Shown piece after piece: positions 25,546-38,748 of a DNA stretch of 64,000 nt. The stretch covers positions 696,752-760,751 of the forward strand of contig NW_019775747.1 of NCBI RefSeq assembly GCF_001039355.2, given 5' to 3'. The stretch comes from Lingula anatina. Taxonomy: Eukaryota > Brachiopoda > Lingulata > Lingulida > Lingulidae. Within the stretch, counting starts at the first letter, position 1, and each line of letters starts with the position of its first letter. The position numbers and the translations under genes were made by a program. Under the pieces are notes generated by a model that did no database searches, was not told where the DNA came from, and was given only the letters and a program-made list of their open reading frames with translations.

Positions 25546-28500
25546 TAAAGGCATGCCTTTTAAGTTACAGCATACGAAGACAACAACAACAAAAATATCT
25601 TCTCTTAGATTTCCGCCATAAATATCTAGCTCAGGTGGATTTCTGTACAGTAAATCGAATTGAAGCACTGTTATGATAACCATCAATTCTGATGATCTGT
25701 CCTAATAGCATATTGAAAAATGCGATGAGTCAGAGGCAGATGTGGAAAGAAGACAAATTGCTGCGTACTGTCTTATTGATGATTCCAATTACTGACCAAA
25801 TGATGGCTGTATTGAGTAAAAAGTGATGAGCACAGGAATTATCAGATAGTTCAGATTTGTATAAGAACGTTGGAAGACCTATTTACACGCGTAATCGTAT
25901 AGGCCTTTACAAGAAAAAAACGAAATAATAGCAATAGACCATGGATTCATGTTTAAGAATAGGAGCTGGTACCCTACGTACCTCGCCACAAAGATTTTTT
26001 CAATATGACCCAATCTGTGACCATTTGCAAAAGTATTTTGGGCTTCGAGTCAGCCTTGTCTCTTCTAGTAGTAAGGCACAAAAGTTGATTCCGAAAATGT
26101 ACCTTAAAAAAGGGAAGGGGTCCCCTATTTTATCCACCACTGTATAGGTCTGCTTGTGCCTCATTCAATTTATCCATCATGTCATTACACTCCACCATTT
26201 ACATGTAATAATTAAGTATCTCTACCATATTTACAACGGACTATCTCAGGATGGTCTAGTCACTTTTCAAGAGGCATGTAATGCCTTAAAATTGTATGGC
26301 CTGTCTGCTTGTTATTTTACACGAAAAATTATATAAGCAGTCTAATCGGAAGTCCGAAATGCATTGTTTTTATTTTTACATGGATTGCGATTGCTTTGCC
26401 CGTCTGTTTTATTGCGTTTTTACTTGGCACAACTACCACAATCCATGTAACCCCCTATGACAGCTTGGCTCACATATCTATCACTTTCATCGTGGCATAC
26501 ATGCACAGCCAGCTATGGATAATATCAGAGAGTTATGAAGTGTACGTTTTGTCACTCTTAAAATAACATTTATGTTTTGATTTAATTTTTTAATAAAATT
26601 CCATTTCATGACGGCAAAAACAAGTTAAATCTAAAGTCGTCTTCTTTGTGGTCATTGAAGGATCTGTACGTTAACGAGACGAACTGTGTTCCCTATAGTA
26701 GAATTTTACATTTTTATGCATCTTAACAGATATGCAAAGCCCGAGCTTTTATTTTTAAGCACGTTTTGAAAAGAAAATGAAGCACGTTTTGGTTTAAAAA
26801 AAAAACTGAGCCAGATTTTCTCTTGACTTCTCTCGGAGATTTGACTCGAACAGCCGCAAATGGTGCATGTAACAACAAAGGTATTCGTAAACTGAGTGTC
26901 AGTAATACTTGGTTTAAAAACCTACTTCAATCACTTGATAACAACGAATGAACCCTTGTTCCCTTAATCTGAATGCAGAATAGAGGCGGTTGCATTTCGT
27001 CGCCTTAAAGAGCCTTAAGTACACGTACGGCTTACAAAACAAACAACGCGGCTTTGTAGCAATGGAAAATATAATCAAAAGACGTAACACTAGCAAATAC
27101 TTGACTGGCGGTTATTCAAAGTTTGCACTTTCTTCGTAGTGGCGCTTACAGTGAAATAACAAGAGAAAAAAAGCGTTAGCTGCACGAAAGAAAATCGCGT
27201 CAACTTGGTGGTTTATACTCCCTTATTATAATCCCTTATGTGCTCCATTCCATATCGCTGTTAAGAATCGCTCAAAACATAATGCAAATAAAAGTAAAAA
27301 TTAGGAAAATTCCTCAAATAAGTTCTATGACACAGTAAGGGATAGGGGTGGAAATACAACATTTATTTATATAGAAAGTTTTGGGAAAGTTTTGATCAGG
27401 GGTAGGCGACGGATTTCAAACGAGGGTGGAGGGATGTGGATATCGGCAAATAAAAGAAGGGTCCCATTGTCAAATTTACCTGGGTTCTGTGGTGGTCGGG
27501 AAGGTAACTAAGACTAACAGCTTTTGATAAATCCGAAGGCATAGAAGAATGGGTCATTAATCCATATCTTTTTGTATTTGACCATTAACCAAATTAAGCC
27601 CCTTCGAATTTTTCATTTAATATTTGATTATTTAGTGAACGCCTAGAACAAAGCAGGGACACGTGTGAACCGTAACTTACTTGAGTTCACGACACATAAA
27701 GATTTATGGCCAACCATTGTTTCAAGGACAGCGTTTCTTTAAAATCACGATAGTTATATTCAACGTATTATTGGACGTGACGTGTCCCGTTGGCCGAGTG
27801 CCAGAATTATATCATTTAGCCGAGTTACAGTTTACACGCCCAATCATTATTTTCACTAATTTCTATTAAAAAATGAAATTAATTAGTGAGTGAAATAAAG
27901 CCTCCGCTTAGAAACCTTGCTAGAGAGTGAGGCAGTGGAGTTCATGATATATTGTGAGTAGTCTGTGTACGTCTCCTTCGGTGTCACGTTTTTTTCATTT
28001 AATGAGATTTCTTTTATGTAGCCTTTCTCCTGTATTGAATCACATTGTAGGCTATGCGGACTGAGTGGCAGTGCTTAGCTTTAAGAGCCGATGCACACTT
28101 ACGAAATTACCCAAGCAAACTCATAAAACGACTGTGTGTCAGGCAGACACTTCAAGATAAAAAGTCGGATTAATATTCCTTTAATCTGTCATCATTGACA
28201 TATAACCCTCAGCATGATATATGCAAAGATCATGTTATATTATGATTAAATTTCGTAAATATAAACATATTGATTAAGGCTGAAAAAATTAAACATACAA
28301 GTACATTTCTGTATATGTAAAGTGAAATGACTCTCCGTGATGTGTCAAATAGCAATTTAAGTACCACGTGTAAGGTTGTTCTGATTAAATTTGATTAAAC
28401 TAATATGATTATGTGCTTAGACATTTACTCCACATTTAACGACCACAGGCAGACAAAAAACTTGATTAAATTAAATGATGAATAAGCTACCAAACAATTT

Positions 28501-31500
28501 TGTTCTTTCAGATGGAGGCGATTTAGCCAATTTAGAGTTACGTGGCGTGGGATATTACCCAAGTCTGCAAAGAAATGCCAATATTTCCCCGACAGAAACG
28601 ACAGAGGAGGGCGCAGCGGGGCCATCATTAAAATGCTTGGTCACGAACGCGCTGTCAGGTAATGCTGAGACGGTTACCGGTCAAGTCAATATTTATCCGG
28701 ATAGTGACGATAATTTTACTACACGTAATGAACGTTTACAACTTCCCCGCTCCGCTGTGGAAGACAATAAAATAATATCAGAGGGAAGTCGTAAAAAATA
28801 TTACGTAAATGAAACTGATAGGCACAACGGCTCTCTAGCCTCACCAGCAGACGATCAGATAGAGGACATAAACGCGGATTTGCCTTACAGTGCTAGTAGC
28901 AAAATCTCGATGCCAGCATCAGTAGAGAATGCCCCCAAATCACAACCCGGCTTGTTCAGCGTCGATAACTTTAATNCAATATGCAACACTAATAGCATAT
29001 TGAAAAATGTGATGAGTCAGAGGCAGATGGGGAAAGAAGACAAATTGCTGCGTACTGTCTTATTGATGATTCCAATTACTGACCAAATGATGGCTGTATT
29101 GAGTAGAAAGTGACGATCACAGGACTTATCAAATCGTTCAGATTTGTATAAGAACGTTAGAAGACCTATTTACTCGTATAGGCTTAGGCTCTATTCCCAT
29201 AGATTTTAGTTGGATCTATCCCCGCGGGGAGTCTCACTAGATTACTTTCAGATAATCCGACTTAAATGTCCGTCCCGCCTACCACAAGCTGTAAGGGGGT
29301 AATTAACTTTCGTGTCCGCCCGGCTGACAGCTATTTAGCGTGAACCCCCAGGGAGTTAGGTCGATCTAAAGTAGGTCGATCTAATCTATGGAAATGGGGT
29401 GTTATATAAGAAAAAAAAACGAAATAGTAGCAATAGACCATGGATTCACGTTTAAGAATAGGAGGTGGGCAAAACTGTACCCTACGTGCCTCGCCACAAA
29501 GATTTTTTTCAATATGGCCCAATCTGTGACCATTTGCTAAAGTATTTTGGTCTTCGAGTCAGCCTTGTCTCTTCTAGTAGCAAGGCACAAAAGTTGATTC
29601 CGCATATTTATCTTAGAAAAGGGAAGGGGTCCCCTCTTTTATCCACCACTGTATAAGTCTGCTTGTGCCTCATTCAATTTATTCATCATCTCATTACACC
29701 CCACCATATACATGTAACATTTAAGTATCTCTACCATATTTACAACGGACTATCTCAGGATGGTCTTGCCACTTTTCAAGAGACATATAATGCCTTAAAT
29801 TTTTATGGACTGCCTGCTTGTAATTTACCCGTGAAATTATGTAAGTAGTCTAATCGGAAGTCCGAAGATGCATTGTTTTTATTTTTACGTGGATTGCGAT
29901 TGCTTTGCCCGTTTGTTTTATTGCATTTTTACTTGGCACAACTACCACAATCCTTTATGACAACTTGGCTCACATATCAATCATTTTCATCGTGGCATAC
30001 ATGCACAGCCAGCTATGGATAATATCGGAGAGTTATGCAGTGTACGTTTTGTCACTCTTAAAGAAATATTTATGCTTTGATTTATATTTTAAAATGAAAT
30101 TTCATTTCATGACGACAAAAACAAGTTAAATCTAAAAGTCATCTTCTCAGTGGTAATTGAAAGATGTGCACATTAACCGGAGGAACCGTGTTCCCTTTAG
30201 TAGAATTTTACATTTTTATGCATCTTAACAGATATGCAAATGCACGAGCTTTTATTTTTTTAAGCACGTTTTGACAAGAAAATGAAGCACATTTTGGTAA
30301 AATAAAAACTAAGCCAGATTTTCTTTTGACTTCTATCAGAGATTTGACTCGAACAGCCGCAAGTGGTGCATATAACAACAAAGGTATTCGTAAACTGAGT
30401 GTCAGTAATACTTGGTTTAAAAACCTACTTCAATCACTTGATAACAACGAATGAACCCTTGTTTCCTTAATCTGAATGCAGAATAGAGCCGGTTGCATTT
30501 CGTCGCCTTAAAGAGCCTTAAGTACACGTACGGCTTACAAAACAAACAACGCGGCTTTGTAGCAATGGAAAATATAATCAAAAGACGTAACACTAGCAAA
30601 TACTTGACTGGCGGTTATTCAAAGTTTGCACTTTCTTCGTAGTGGCGCTTACAGTGAAATAACAAGAGAAAAAAAGCGTTAGCTGCACGAAAGAAAATCG
30701 CGTCAACTCGGTGGTTTATACTCTCTTATTAATAATCCCTTATATGCTCTATTCCAGAATCTCAAAAGAGTCGCTCAAAACATAATACAAATGAAAGTAA
30801 AAACTAGGAAAAGTTAGGGAAATCCCTCAAATAAGTTCTATAACACAATCGGGGACAGGGCGGGGGTACAACTAATTTATTTGTGTAAAAAAATTTGGGA
30901 AAATTTTGATCAGGGGAAGGTGACGGATTTCCAACGGGAATGGAGGGATGTGGACATCGGGAAATAAAAGAAGGGTCCTATTGTCAAATTTACCTGGGAT
31001 CTGTGATGGTCGGGAAGGTAACTCAGACTAAAAACTTGTGATAAATCCAGTGTCGTAGAAGTATGGGTCATTAATCCATTTTTTGTACAACAGCAAGGTT
31101 AGGCTGACTATTTAGCAAATTAGGCTCCTTCGATTTTCTCATTTAATATTTGATTGTTTAGTGTACGCCTAGAACAAAGCAGGGACACGTGTGAACCGTA
31201 ACTTACTTGAGTTCACGACACTTTAAGATTTATGGAATACCATTGTCTTAAGGGCAGTGTTTCTTTAAAATTACGATCGTTATATTCAACCATTATTGGA
31301 AGTGACGTGTCCCGTTGGCCGAGTGCCATAATTATATCATTTAGCCGAGTAACAGTTTACACGCCCAATCATTATTTTCACTAATTTCTATTAAAAATGA
31401 AATTAATTAGTGAGTGAAGTAAAGCCTCCGCTTGTTAGAGAGTGAGGCAGTGGATTATGAGTAGTCTGTGTACGTCTCCTTCGGTGTCACGTTTTTTTCA

Positions 31501-34500
31501 TTTAATGAGATTTCTTTTATGTAGCCTCTCTCCTGTATAGAATCACATTGTATGCGGACTGAGTTGCAGTGCTTAGCTTTAAGAGCAGATACACACTTAC
31601 CAAATTACCCAAGCAAACTCATAAAACGACTGTGTGTCAGGCAGACACTTCAAGATAAAAAGTCGGATTAATATTCCTTTAATCTGTCATCATTGAACAA
31701 AGATCATGTTATATTATGATTAAATTTCTTAAATATAAACATATTGATTAAGGCTGAAAAAATTAAACGTACAAGTACATTTCTGTATATGTAAAGTGAA
31801 ATGACTCTCCGTGATGTGTCAAATAGCAATTTAAGTACCACGTGTAAGGTTGTTCTGATTAAATTTGATTAAACTAATATGATTATGTGCTTAGACATTT
31901 ACTCAACATTTAACGACCACAGGCAGACAAAAACTTGATTAAATTAAATGATGAATAAGCTACCAAACAATTTTGTTCTTTCAGATGGAGGCGATTTAGC
32001 CAATTTAGAGTTACGTGGCGTGGGATATTACCCAAGTCTGCAAAGAAATGCCAATATTTCCCCGACAGAAACGACAGAGGAGGGCGCAGCGGGGCCATCA
32101 TTAAAATGCTTGGTCACGAACGCGCTGTCAGGTAATGCTGAGACGGTTACCGGTCAAGTCAATATTTATCCGGATAGTGACGATAATTTTACTACACGTA
32201 ATGAACGTTTACAACGTCCCCGCTCCGCTGTGGAAGACAATAAAATAATATCAGAGGGAAGTCGTAAAAAATATTACGTAAATGAAACTGATAGGCACAA
32301 CGGCTCTCTAGCCTCACCAGCAGACGATCAGATAGAGGACATAAACGCGGATTTGCCTCACAGTGCTAGTAGCAAAATCTCAGTACCAGCATCAGTAGAG
32401 AATGCCCTCAAATCACAACCCGGCTTGTTCAGCGTCGATAACTTAAATAGCGCTAACACCCTCTACCTATCAACCCCATGCACTCGGCAGCACAAGAGGT
32501 GCGCTGAAAATGATGACAAATTGAGGCGAGCAGACGATAGCGGACCTGACAACGTAAATACTGATAACATAGCATACCTGAGCACTGAAAAGCCCTTGAC
32601 AAATCACGGTGATAAATTTAACACGACGCATTGTAAAGCACTCGTAAATTCGGTTAGAGGACTTACAGCTATGACATTTGACGAGCCAAAGGCAGGGAGC
32701 GCAGAGAAAATTCAAAACGATTACTCCCCAAAACAATTTGTTTCCACAGAGGTTTTACGTGTCAGTCAATTTGAAAAAACTCATAATCAGACCAACGCAG
32801 ACGACGGCTCTTGTGTTTGCTCGTATCCTGAGGTGAGATCTGTACATACGAACAAAATCAATGCAAACGTGACTGGGAAGCAGAAGCAGACGAGACCTAT
32901 ACAGGCAGGAGGCTCAGTTTGTGACTCGGGGACAGAAATTCGGCAAAGTTCGGAAATCAGCTTCCGTCTAAGTTCGGGCTGCAGTATTACCTTTGAAAGG
33001 AAGTGGGGTAATCAAAACCGTTTAATTGAAAACGAAAATAATGATCCCGGGTCTGAAAATAAAGCGTCCGCTGAACAAGAATTGATTATCGATCGAAACA
33101 CAGGTGGCGCTATTCAGAAAAAAGAAAAGTTCAATAGTGTCGAGTTAAGCGTTGAATGCTCAGGCGAGAGTGATCGTAGCAAAGCAACAAACGTTGTACA
33201 GTATGGAAGTTACAGACCCCTGCAGCATGGTCTTAGCTCCTCGGATTCTAACGTGGTCCTCGAGCAAGAGAGAACTAAGCCTCGAGGAGGTCTGCCGGGG
33301 ACTGCAGTAACAATCGCAGAGAGAGGAGGGGCAAATACAAACTGTCAACTCCGTTCAGAGTCACCGAGTAAGTTAAATAACGATGACAGTCGCAAGTGTT
33401 CGGGTGACAAAAGCTACCAGGACATTAAGCAGCTGCAAGTATCGCAGGTTATTGAACGTGTTTCGCAACCTATCTCACGTCCCTTGAGTGATAAAACATC
33501 ACTGAAATATATCGATGCACCCGAATCGGACTGTGTAAATGATTTATATGGAATTGATACAAGTGCGCTAACGTTCACGGAACTTAGTTCAGTGTTATCA
33601 GATAATTTCAATGTGACAAGGGAAACAAAATGTAATAAGCAGTCATATGAATATGGCAGTGATGGAGCGATTATGACTTGTGGTAGACCTTCAGATGATG
33701 GTCACATACATCACTGGACCCAAAGTGGACATTCAGAACCAGCAACGCCAAGGACAACCCACGATCACAACACTCGAGTCAAAGAGGTAAATAAACAAGG
33801 TCATTCAAAGTTAACCATTAAAGCAAATACGGCGGATAAAAGCGCAAAAATGGCTGACAACAGGGGACTTTCACCCGGCGTGAAACCCAAAATAAAGTCA
33901 AGAGGGGTCCTATATCAAAATACACATACGTTTGACCTGGTGGCGTCGAAATTGGACCGTAGACCCGGTATCAGGGAAAACACGCCGGTTATTGACCATG
34001 ACTTAAAAATCAATTCATGGGATTCCACCAGCAATGATTATAATAAACAGGGGGTTGATCGTGAAGGACTTGATCCCAGAGATCGGCATAGTGATAAACC
34101 CCTGTTTAATGACACTAGGCAAACTATACAACAGGTTAGCAAACACGACAGCAAATATCAGGGATCTCGAGACTTGCATGTATTTCAGAGCAGGGACAAT
34201 CCAGCGTATGGACACATAACGCTGAATACACGTACTGCAAATCAAATACCAAAGGGTGGTGATAGCAACAAGACGTCGGATCATATAGCAAATGAAACGA
34301 GTGGATTACTCAAGGGACCAGACACCGACAATAAATTCAATAACGGAACTTATAATGCGGATTGCGTCAGTCGAAGCAGTTTACCAGAGAAAGACACGAT
34401 TCCCGTGACAACGCATAATTTTTGTTTACCTGGAAATTCCCCTGGCGAGGAAATATGTACTAATCTAGTTAATGGACGCAATGATGCCAGAGGAGGTGAT

Positions 34501-37500
34501 TTAACACACGGTTTAATGAACGGAAACGAGAAAACAGGCCAGGATAATGAGGCAGTCGATAGAAATATGAGATATAATGATATTCCAGTGCAGCCAGTGA
34601 CCGCTATAGCGACTTCCACTGCTGTCGCGCGACAAGAGATAGAATCAGACTCTCTAGGGCGACCTGGGTCTCCTCTTCGACGCCCAGTGGTGTCAGCTGT
34701 CGCCAGTGCCGAAGCGTCAGGACTCAATCCCTTCTTTGCCGTTGCCCGGGCAACTGCTCACGCTGCTTCTATCGCCAGCGCCAACGCTACGTCAGGCGTA
34801 GCTACAACCAGGGGTCACGCCATGGTTCCGTCAGACGTGACCGTGGTTATGTCTACGTCCTGTACGTTAAACGCCGCCAGCGATCAAAACATTTTACAAG
34901 ATGCCAGTGACGTCAGTGGTGCTATGATAGGAAGTGACGTCATGAAAGTATCGGTGAGGTCAGCGAGTGCATCTCCATTTGGAGCTGGCGGTAGTAGCAG
35001 TGCGAATAGTTTACCGGTAACTAAGGCAGATAATACCAATGCGAGCTACAGAGATAGGAGATCTCCATATGAAAATGCAATGCAAAATACCAGGGATGAA
35101 TACGAACAGTCGCATGCATCTAATGATGCCTCAGTACAAACAGTAAGGACATATCTTCCGCGCTCTGTGAGCCCTACCAAGCGTCTGGGTCCAATGGAAC
35201 GTCATATCTTAAGAGATGATTCCTTCAACAGGAGGCTTAAAACTCCGGACAGGTTACTGAGTCCAGAAGCGTCACCGTCGGCGTCTCCCACCAGGGCACT
35301 TAAAGCGAATATTCCGTCATGGTATAAAGAAATGCATTATCGACCTTCGAGGAATGATGACGACGACGACGAATGTGACCACGTCAAGGGAAATTTGGAT
35401 TCAAAACGACATCATTCACCTGTGAAAATGAGGTCCTCAAGTCCAAAGGATTCTCAACGTAAACATACAATCTTGAACACTACTAATGATTTCATAACAG
35501 GCGGTGTACCAGAAGTGCCTTTGCATGCAGAAAATGCGCCACCGCGTCCACCACCCCCAAAGAATTATAATACTGCTCCAAGTAGACCAGAAAAGACGTA
35601 CATCAGAAACACCGGTAGTGTTAGCAGTTTGGACTCCGTGAATCAACAAAAGAGACCTCAACCGCCTCCCAAAACGTACAAATCCGTTCTACAGGAGCCT
35701 GTGTCAGCTCCTGCATCTCCAGCTCAACCGTATTATCATGATACGAACGACTCAAGGCCCGACGTGCTCGTTCCTCCATCCAAAATGAAAAGCAAAGTCA
35801 GTCGACAATTATTCCTTCGTGATTCTCCGCAGAACCAAGAGCTCAGCGGCGCTGCGTCTGAATCTGCCAAGTCTCGTTTTGAACGTGAATCTCATCATAA
35901 AGACAAGGCACATGTACCTGTGCCGAAAGTAGAAGATATGGATCTACCCGGGATTAATTCTGGTGCAAACAAAACTAGCCCAGCTCTGGATTTAAAAGAG
36001 AAACTGCGTAAAGCACGACCAAAAAGTTTGACTGTATCACGTAATGATATTGATCAAGCAATTGCTGAAGCTAAGGCGAAATCACTGCAGCGTGCCAGCA
36101 AAACCAAGTCCATGGATAACATTTATATGTGCCACGCAGGCCCCCATACACATCCCAGCAAATTCTTCACAGAAAGAGCCTCTACACCGTGCTTACTGGA
36201 GACAGATCTGGATACTGGGAAAGAAACCAGAACATTACTGTACCAGGAAACTAATCTAGATGAAGTCTTAAGTCCAATAAGTAAAGCAAAGAGCATGATG
36301 GAATTAACGAGCAGTAGGCGTTCAAATAAGTTGGAAAAAGGATCAAACGACGTTCCATTGAGCGACGGAGATTTATCTAGTGACCAACGCAGCCAATCCA
36401 CGTATGGTCTTCGCGTTAGCAAATCTCTCCAAAAACTTACTGTGCCAGATTGGTATAAAGCGTCTCCTGTCAGCCACAAACCTAAAGAGGGAGTTTACTT
36501 AAAGAATGCCAACAGCGCCGGTGATATTTTCTCACCGTCCCCGAGACCAGTGGTATCGCCACCTGCGAAGTCTCGACAGCAACTTGGCTCGCGTCCCGTG
36601 ATAACGCCTTGTAGGGTGACGCCGCCACTGTCGGTCAGTAGTAACAAATCTTCACCCACAACACCAACGTCACAGTTAAGCACAACAAAATTTGAACTAC
36701 CTAGTGCAAAATTTCGCCAAAGCCCAAGTGAATTAAAACGCATAGAAAACCGCTGGGGAAGTGGAAGCCCCACTGGCAGCATGTCGGTAGTACCTAAAAC
36801 CAAGCAAAGCCCAACTAGTAATGGGCCTGGAACTAATGGGCAGCAGGAGGAAGACGGGCAACAAGAACCAACGTATGACCCTGTTATTAATGAGATCTGT
36901 GCTCAAATTGATGCCATTACAGCGCAGACGCAGGGTAATTCTCCAACAGAAGGAAAACCGCTGCCTCCAAAACCGGAAGTAAACATGCAGCTGGCATTTG
37001 AAGCTGTACAGCGTTTCTTTACTCCACCGCAATCTCCAGCACGACCGTTCGATACAGCTGGGACTTTGTCCAAAGAGTCGAGCCTTGCAGACCTTTATTA
37101 CTACACACCGCCCGTAGAAAGACGAACTACTGAGTGGGACGCACCGGAACCGACAGGAAGACATTCTAGAAACTTGTCCTCTCATGCTGGGAGGTCCACT
37201 CCAGCGACAATGGCGTCATCTAGGCCCTCGTCCGCCATGTCTGCTTTTGGAAGAGCGTCTGGCAATCACACCCCGTTTCCTATTCTACAATTCGCAGAAG
37301 CTCAGGGAAACGAGTCACCAAGAGAAAGTAGCACTCCCAAACCTCTGAGACACAATGATCTAGAGGTGACATTCACAGAAACAAATTTGGACGATTCGGA
37401 CGAGGAATGGGACGGTGGTTTGGCAGAAGACGTGTTTGAAGATTCTCTTGAGAATGCATCTATGGAGGAGGTCCTTAATGGTTTATTATCTCTTCCAAAT

Positions 37501-38748
37501 GACACCCAATCCCCAACAAGGGCTCAAGCTGATAGCCTCGAGGGCGGGCCGGAGAAAACCGGTGTGCAGAACTTCATGACATCTGCATTGCAGGAATCCC
37601 CAATGAGCAGCATGCTTTCCCTGGACGCCAGTGGAACTTCAGTCGACCTTAGCATGTTCTCCTTGAATATGAGCGCAGATAGTACGCAGAGTATACATTA
37701 CTTAGAGGAGGAGATACCTCCAGAGAAAACATCCACTGAAGTCGTGGACGACGAGAAAGTTCTTGTGAAGTGTCGATATCCTCAGTGTTGCAAGGTTCAA
37801 GTGCTCAAAGAGGCTAGAAAAAGCTATAAGACCTGTCACCATTGTTATACGTATTATTGTAGTCGACAGTGCCGCAAAATGCATTGGGACAGTCACAAGA
37901 AAAGATGCCTCTACAGTCGAGTGAGCAGTGTGTGCAAAAATGTAATCAAAAAGATTAACAAGGATCAAGACTTATTGTACCATGTATCGCGAGTTGCACG
38001 CACTGGGTACTTGTCTCGAGGTCGAGGGTATGTCCATATCTATTTTGATACCCCCGATGCTGCAAGTGAGATGTTGGAGAAAGGAATGGACTACCCTCCT
38101 GAGTTAAAATACGTGTCAGTCAAAGAACTAGAGAATCAGTTAGACAACGAGAAGCTGTCAGAACTTCACGCGTTTGCGAAGAAATACAACCCAGAGTTCA
38201 AATTCGTGGTGCATGTTTGCATTCTAGCAGCGAAGGAAATTCCAGTAAAGCCAACTCCACGCCTGGCAGGACCACTCATACACAAATGCGCCAAACTGCG
38301 ACTCAGCGCTGCACATATTAAAACTAAACCAGGTGCCAAAGAAGAACAAGAAACTCTTATTCTTACCGCAGTCCCGGGCGCTCACGAACTCGAAGAGCTC
38401 GGGCCACAAAAAGCGCGGGAAGTGTGCTTTATCAATATACAACGGAAAGTACGTCAGAGGGGTGTGAGCTTACGTCACATGTACCCAACCGTGTACAATC
38501 AAGTGTGTGATTATGTGGCTAATAACGAGGAGTTTGCGCCCATTTTGATACTCCCATACGACGGCAATACTGGAAAACGATTTATGTGCATCATAATGCC
38601 GAAATCCGACCCGGAAATGGACTGGTTGGAGGCTAAAAGGCTGATGAAAGATTTAGATCTCTCCATGGATGCCAGAGACAATAATGTGAACGCTGCTACT
38701 GTTGCAGCAAGCGCTGAAGTTAATGGATCAAGTATCCCCAGTCGCTAA
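23036..38748 (+). CDS. AJM1-like apical junction protein with MYND-type zinc finger, 2635 aa, two exons
   Basis: Coding parts are 23036-24179 and 31985-38748; the splice joins phase 1 (ACA G|GTAGGT) to a strong acceptor (TTTTGTTCTTTCAG|AT), giving 7908 nt including the TAA. Order: a short hydrophobic segment at about residues 12-27; an acidic stretch around 330-380; a very long Ser/Thr/Asn-rich disordered body with an Ala-rich patch, two PxWYK motifs, and proline motifs such as RPPPPKNY, RPQPPPKTY and PLPPKP that suit SH3 binding; a MYND-like finger at about 2311-2358 (CHHC, then CSRQC, then HWDSHKKRC); and a compact C-terminal domain to about 2600. The finger plus C-terminal domain fit my recollection of the animal apical junction molecule family (AJM1, C. 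elegans ajm-1), where a role at epithelial junctions is known. That family call is from memory of domain layout, not a search. The protein is much longer than the human homologue. Confidence 0.6.
25079..25155. repeat. (TG)n(AG)n compound microsatellite
   Basis: About 44 bp of TG repeats run directly into AG repeats. The open frames over it give cysteine-valine and arginine-glutamate runs in two frames and histidine-threonine runs on the other strand, the mark of simple sequence. Confidence 0.9.
25496..25542. repeat. (GA)n microsatellite
   Basis: A pure GA run of about 47 bp. Confidence 0.9.
25702..28975. repeat. 3.3 kb duplicated block, copy 1
   Basis: Matches 28989-32448 in the same orientation from CTAATAGCATATTG onward, with scattered substitutions and small indels in the intronic part and very few in the exonic part. 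It ends at the N at 28976, inside coding sequence. Copy 2 has an extra 215 bp MITE that copy 1 lacks. Confidence 0.9.
28512..28975 (+). pseudogene. Partial duplicate of exon 2 start (phantom exon)
   Basis: Carries the same acceptor (TTCTTTCAG) and the first 464 nt of exon 2. It differs at only a few residues (for example QLPRS versus QRPRS, PYSAS versus PHSAS, KISM versus KISV). It is cut off at the N at 28976 and continues into unrelated intron sequence. It most likely represents the other allele of exon 2 rather than a real broken gene copy. Confidence 0.75.
28989..32448. repeat. 3.3 kb duplicated block, copy 2 (continues into full exon 2)
   Basis: The second copy begins 12 bases after the N at 28976 and runs into the complete exon 2 of the AJM1-like gene, so this copy belongs to the intact gene model. 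The extra length over copy 1 is explained by the MITE at 29187-29401. Confidence 0.9.
29187..29401. mobile_element. PIF/Harbinger-like MITE, copy 2 (215 bp), insertion absent from the other block
   Basis: The ends GGCTCTATTCCCATAGATT and (reverse complement) CACCCCATTTCCATAGATT match the family at 416 and 56216. TTA flanks both sides (29184-29186 and 29402-29404). The matching position in copy 1 (about 25893-25908) is an empty site with a single TTA. This gives direct evidence of insertion and of the 3 bp target duplication. Confidence 0.85.
31985..38748 (+). CDS. Exon 2 of the AJM1-like gene (6.8 kb, terminal coding exon)
   Basis: A single 6764 nt exon encodes residues 382-2635. An ATG at 31948 lies in frame just upstream of the acceptor, but that sequence is intronic, since the acceptor at 31971-31984 is strong and the phase matches exon 1. 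Ser/Pro motifs such as RSVSPTKR and LLSPEASPSASP suggest heavy phosphorylation. A lysine/alanine-rich helical stretch (IDQAIAEAKAKSLQ) is near residue 1740. The MYND finger is encoded at about 37772-37915. The stop is TAA at 38746. Confidence 0.85.

Larger units (their letters stand above)
24180..31984 (+). other. Intron of the AJM1-like gene, containing a duplicated block
   Basis: As assembled, the intron is 7.8 kb. It holds a (TG)n(AG)n tract (25079-25155), a (GA)n tract (25496-25542) and two near-identical 3.3 kb blocks, the first of which ends in a partial copy of exon 2. If the duplication is an assembly artefact, the real intron is about 4.3 kb (24180-28511). Confidence 0.7.

Noticed and set aside
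28475-29113. 212-codon frame crossing the N at 28976
   Set aside because: It is the partial second copy of exon 2 read through intronic acceptor sequence, the N and then intron; its start lies before the splice acceptor.
31948-31984. ATG at 31948 as the start of the large protein
   Set aside because: The bases up to 31984 form a strong splice acceptor, and the phase fits exon 1 exactly, so this ATG is intronic.
36123-37185. Antisense frames of 100-150 codons within exon 2 of the AJM1-like gene
   Set aside because: Shadows of the real coding strand, with no domain or splice support.
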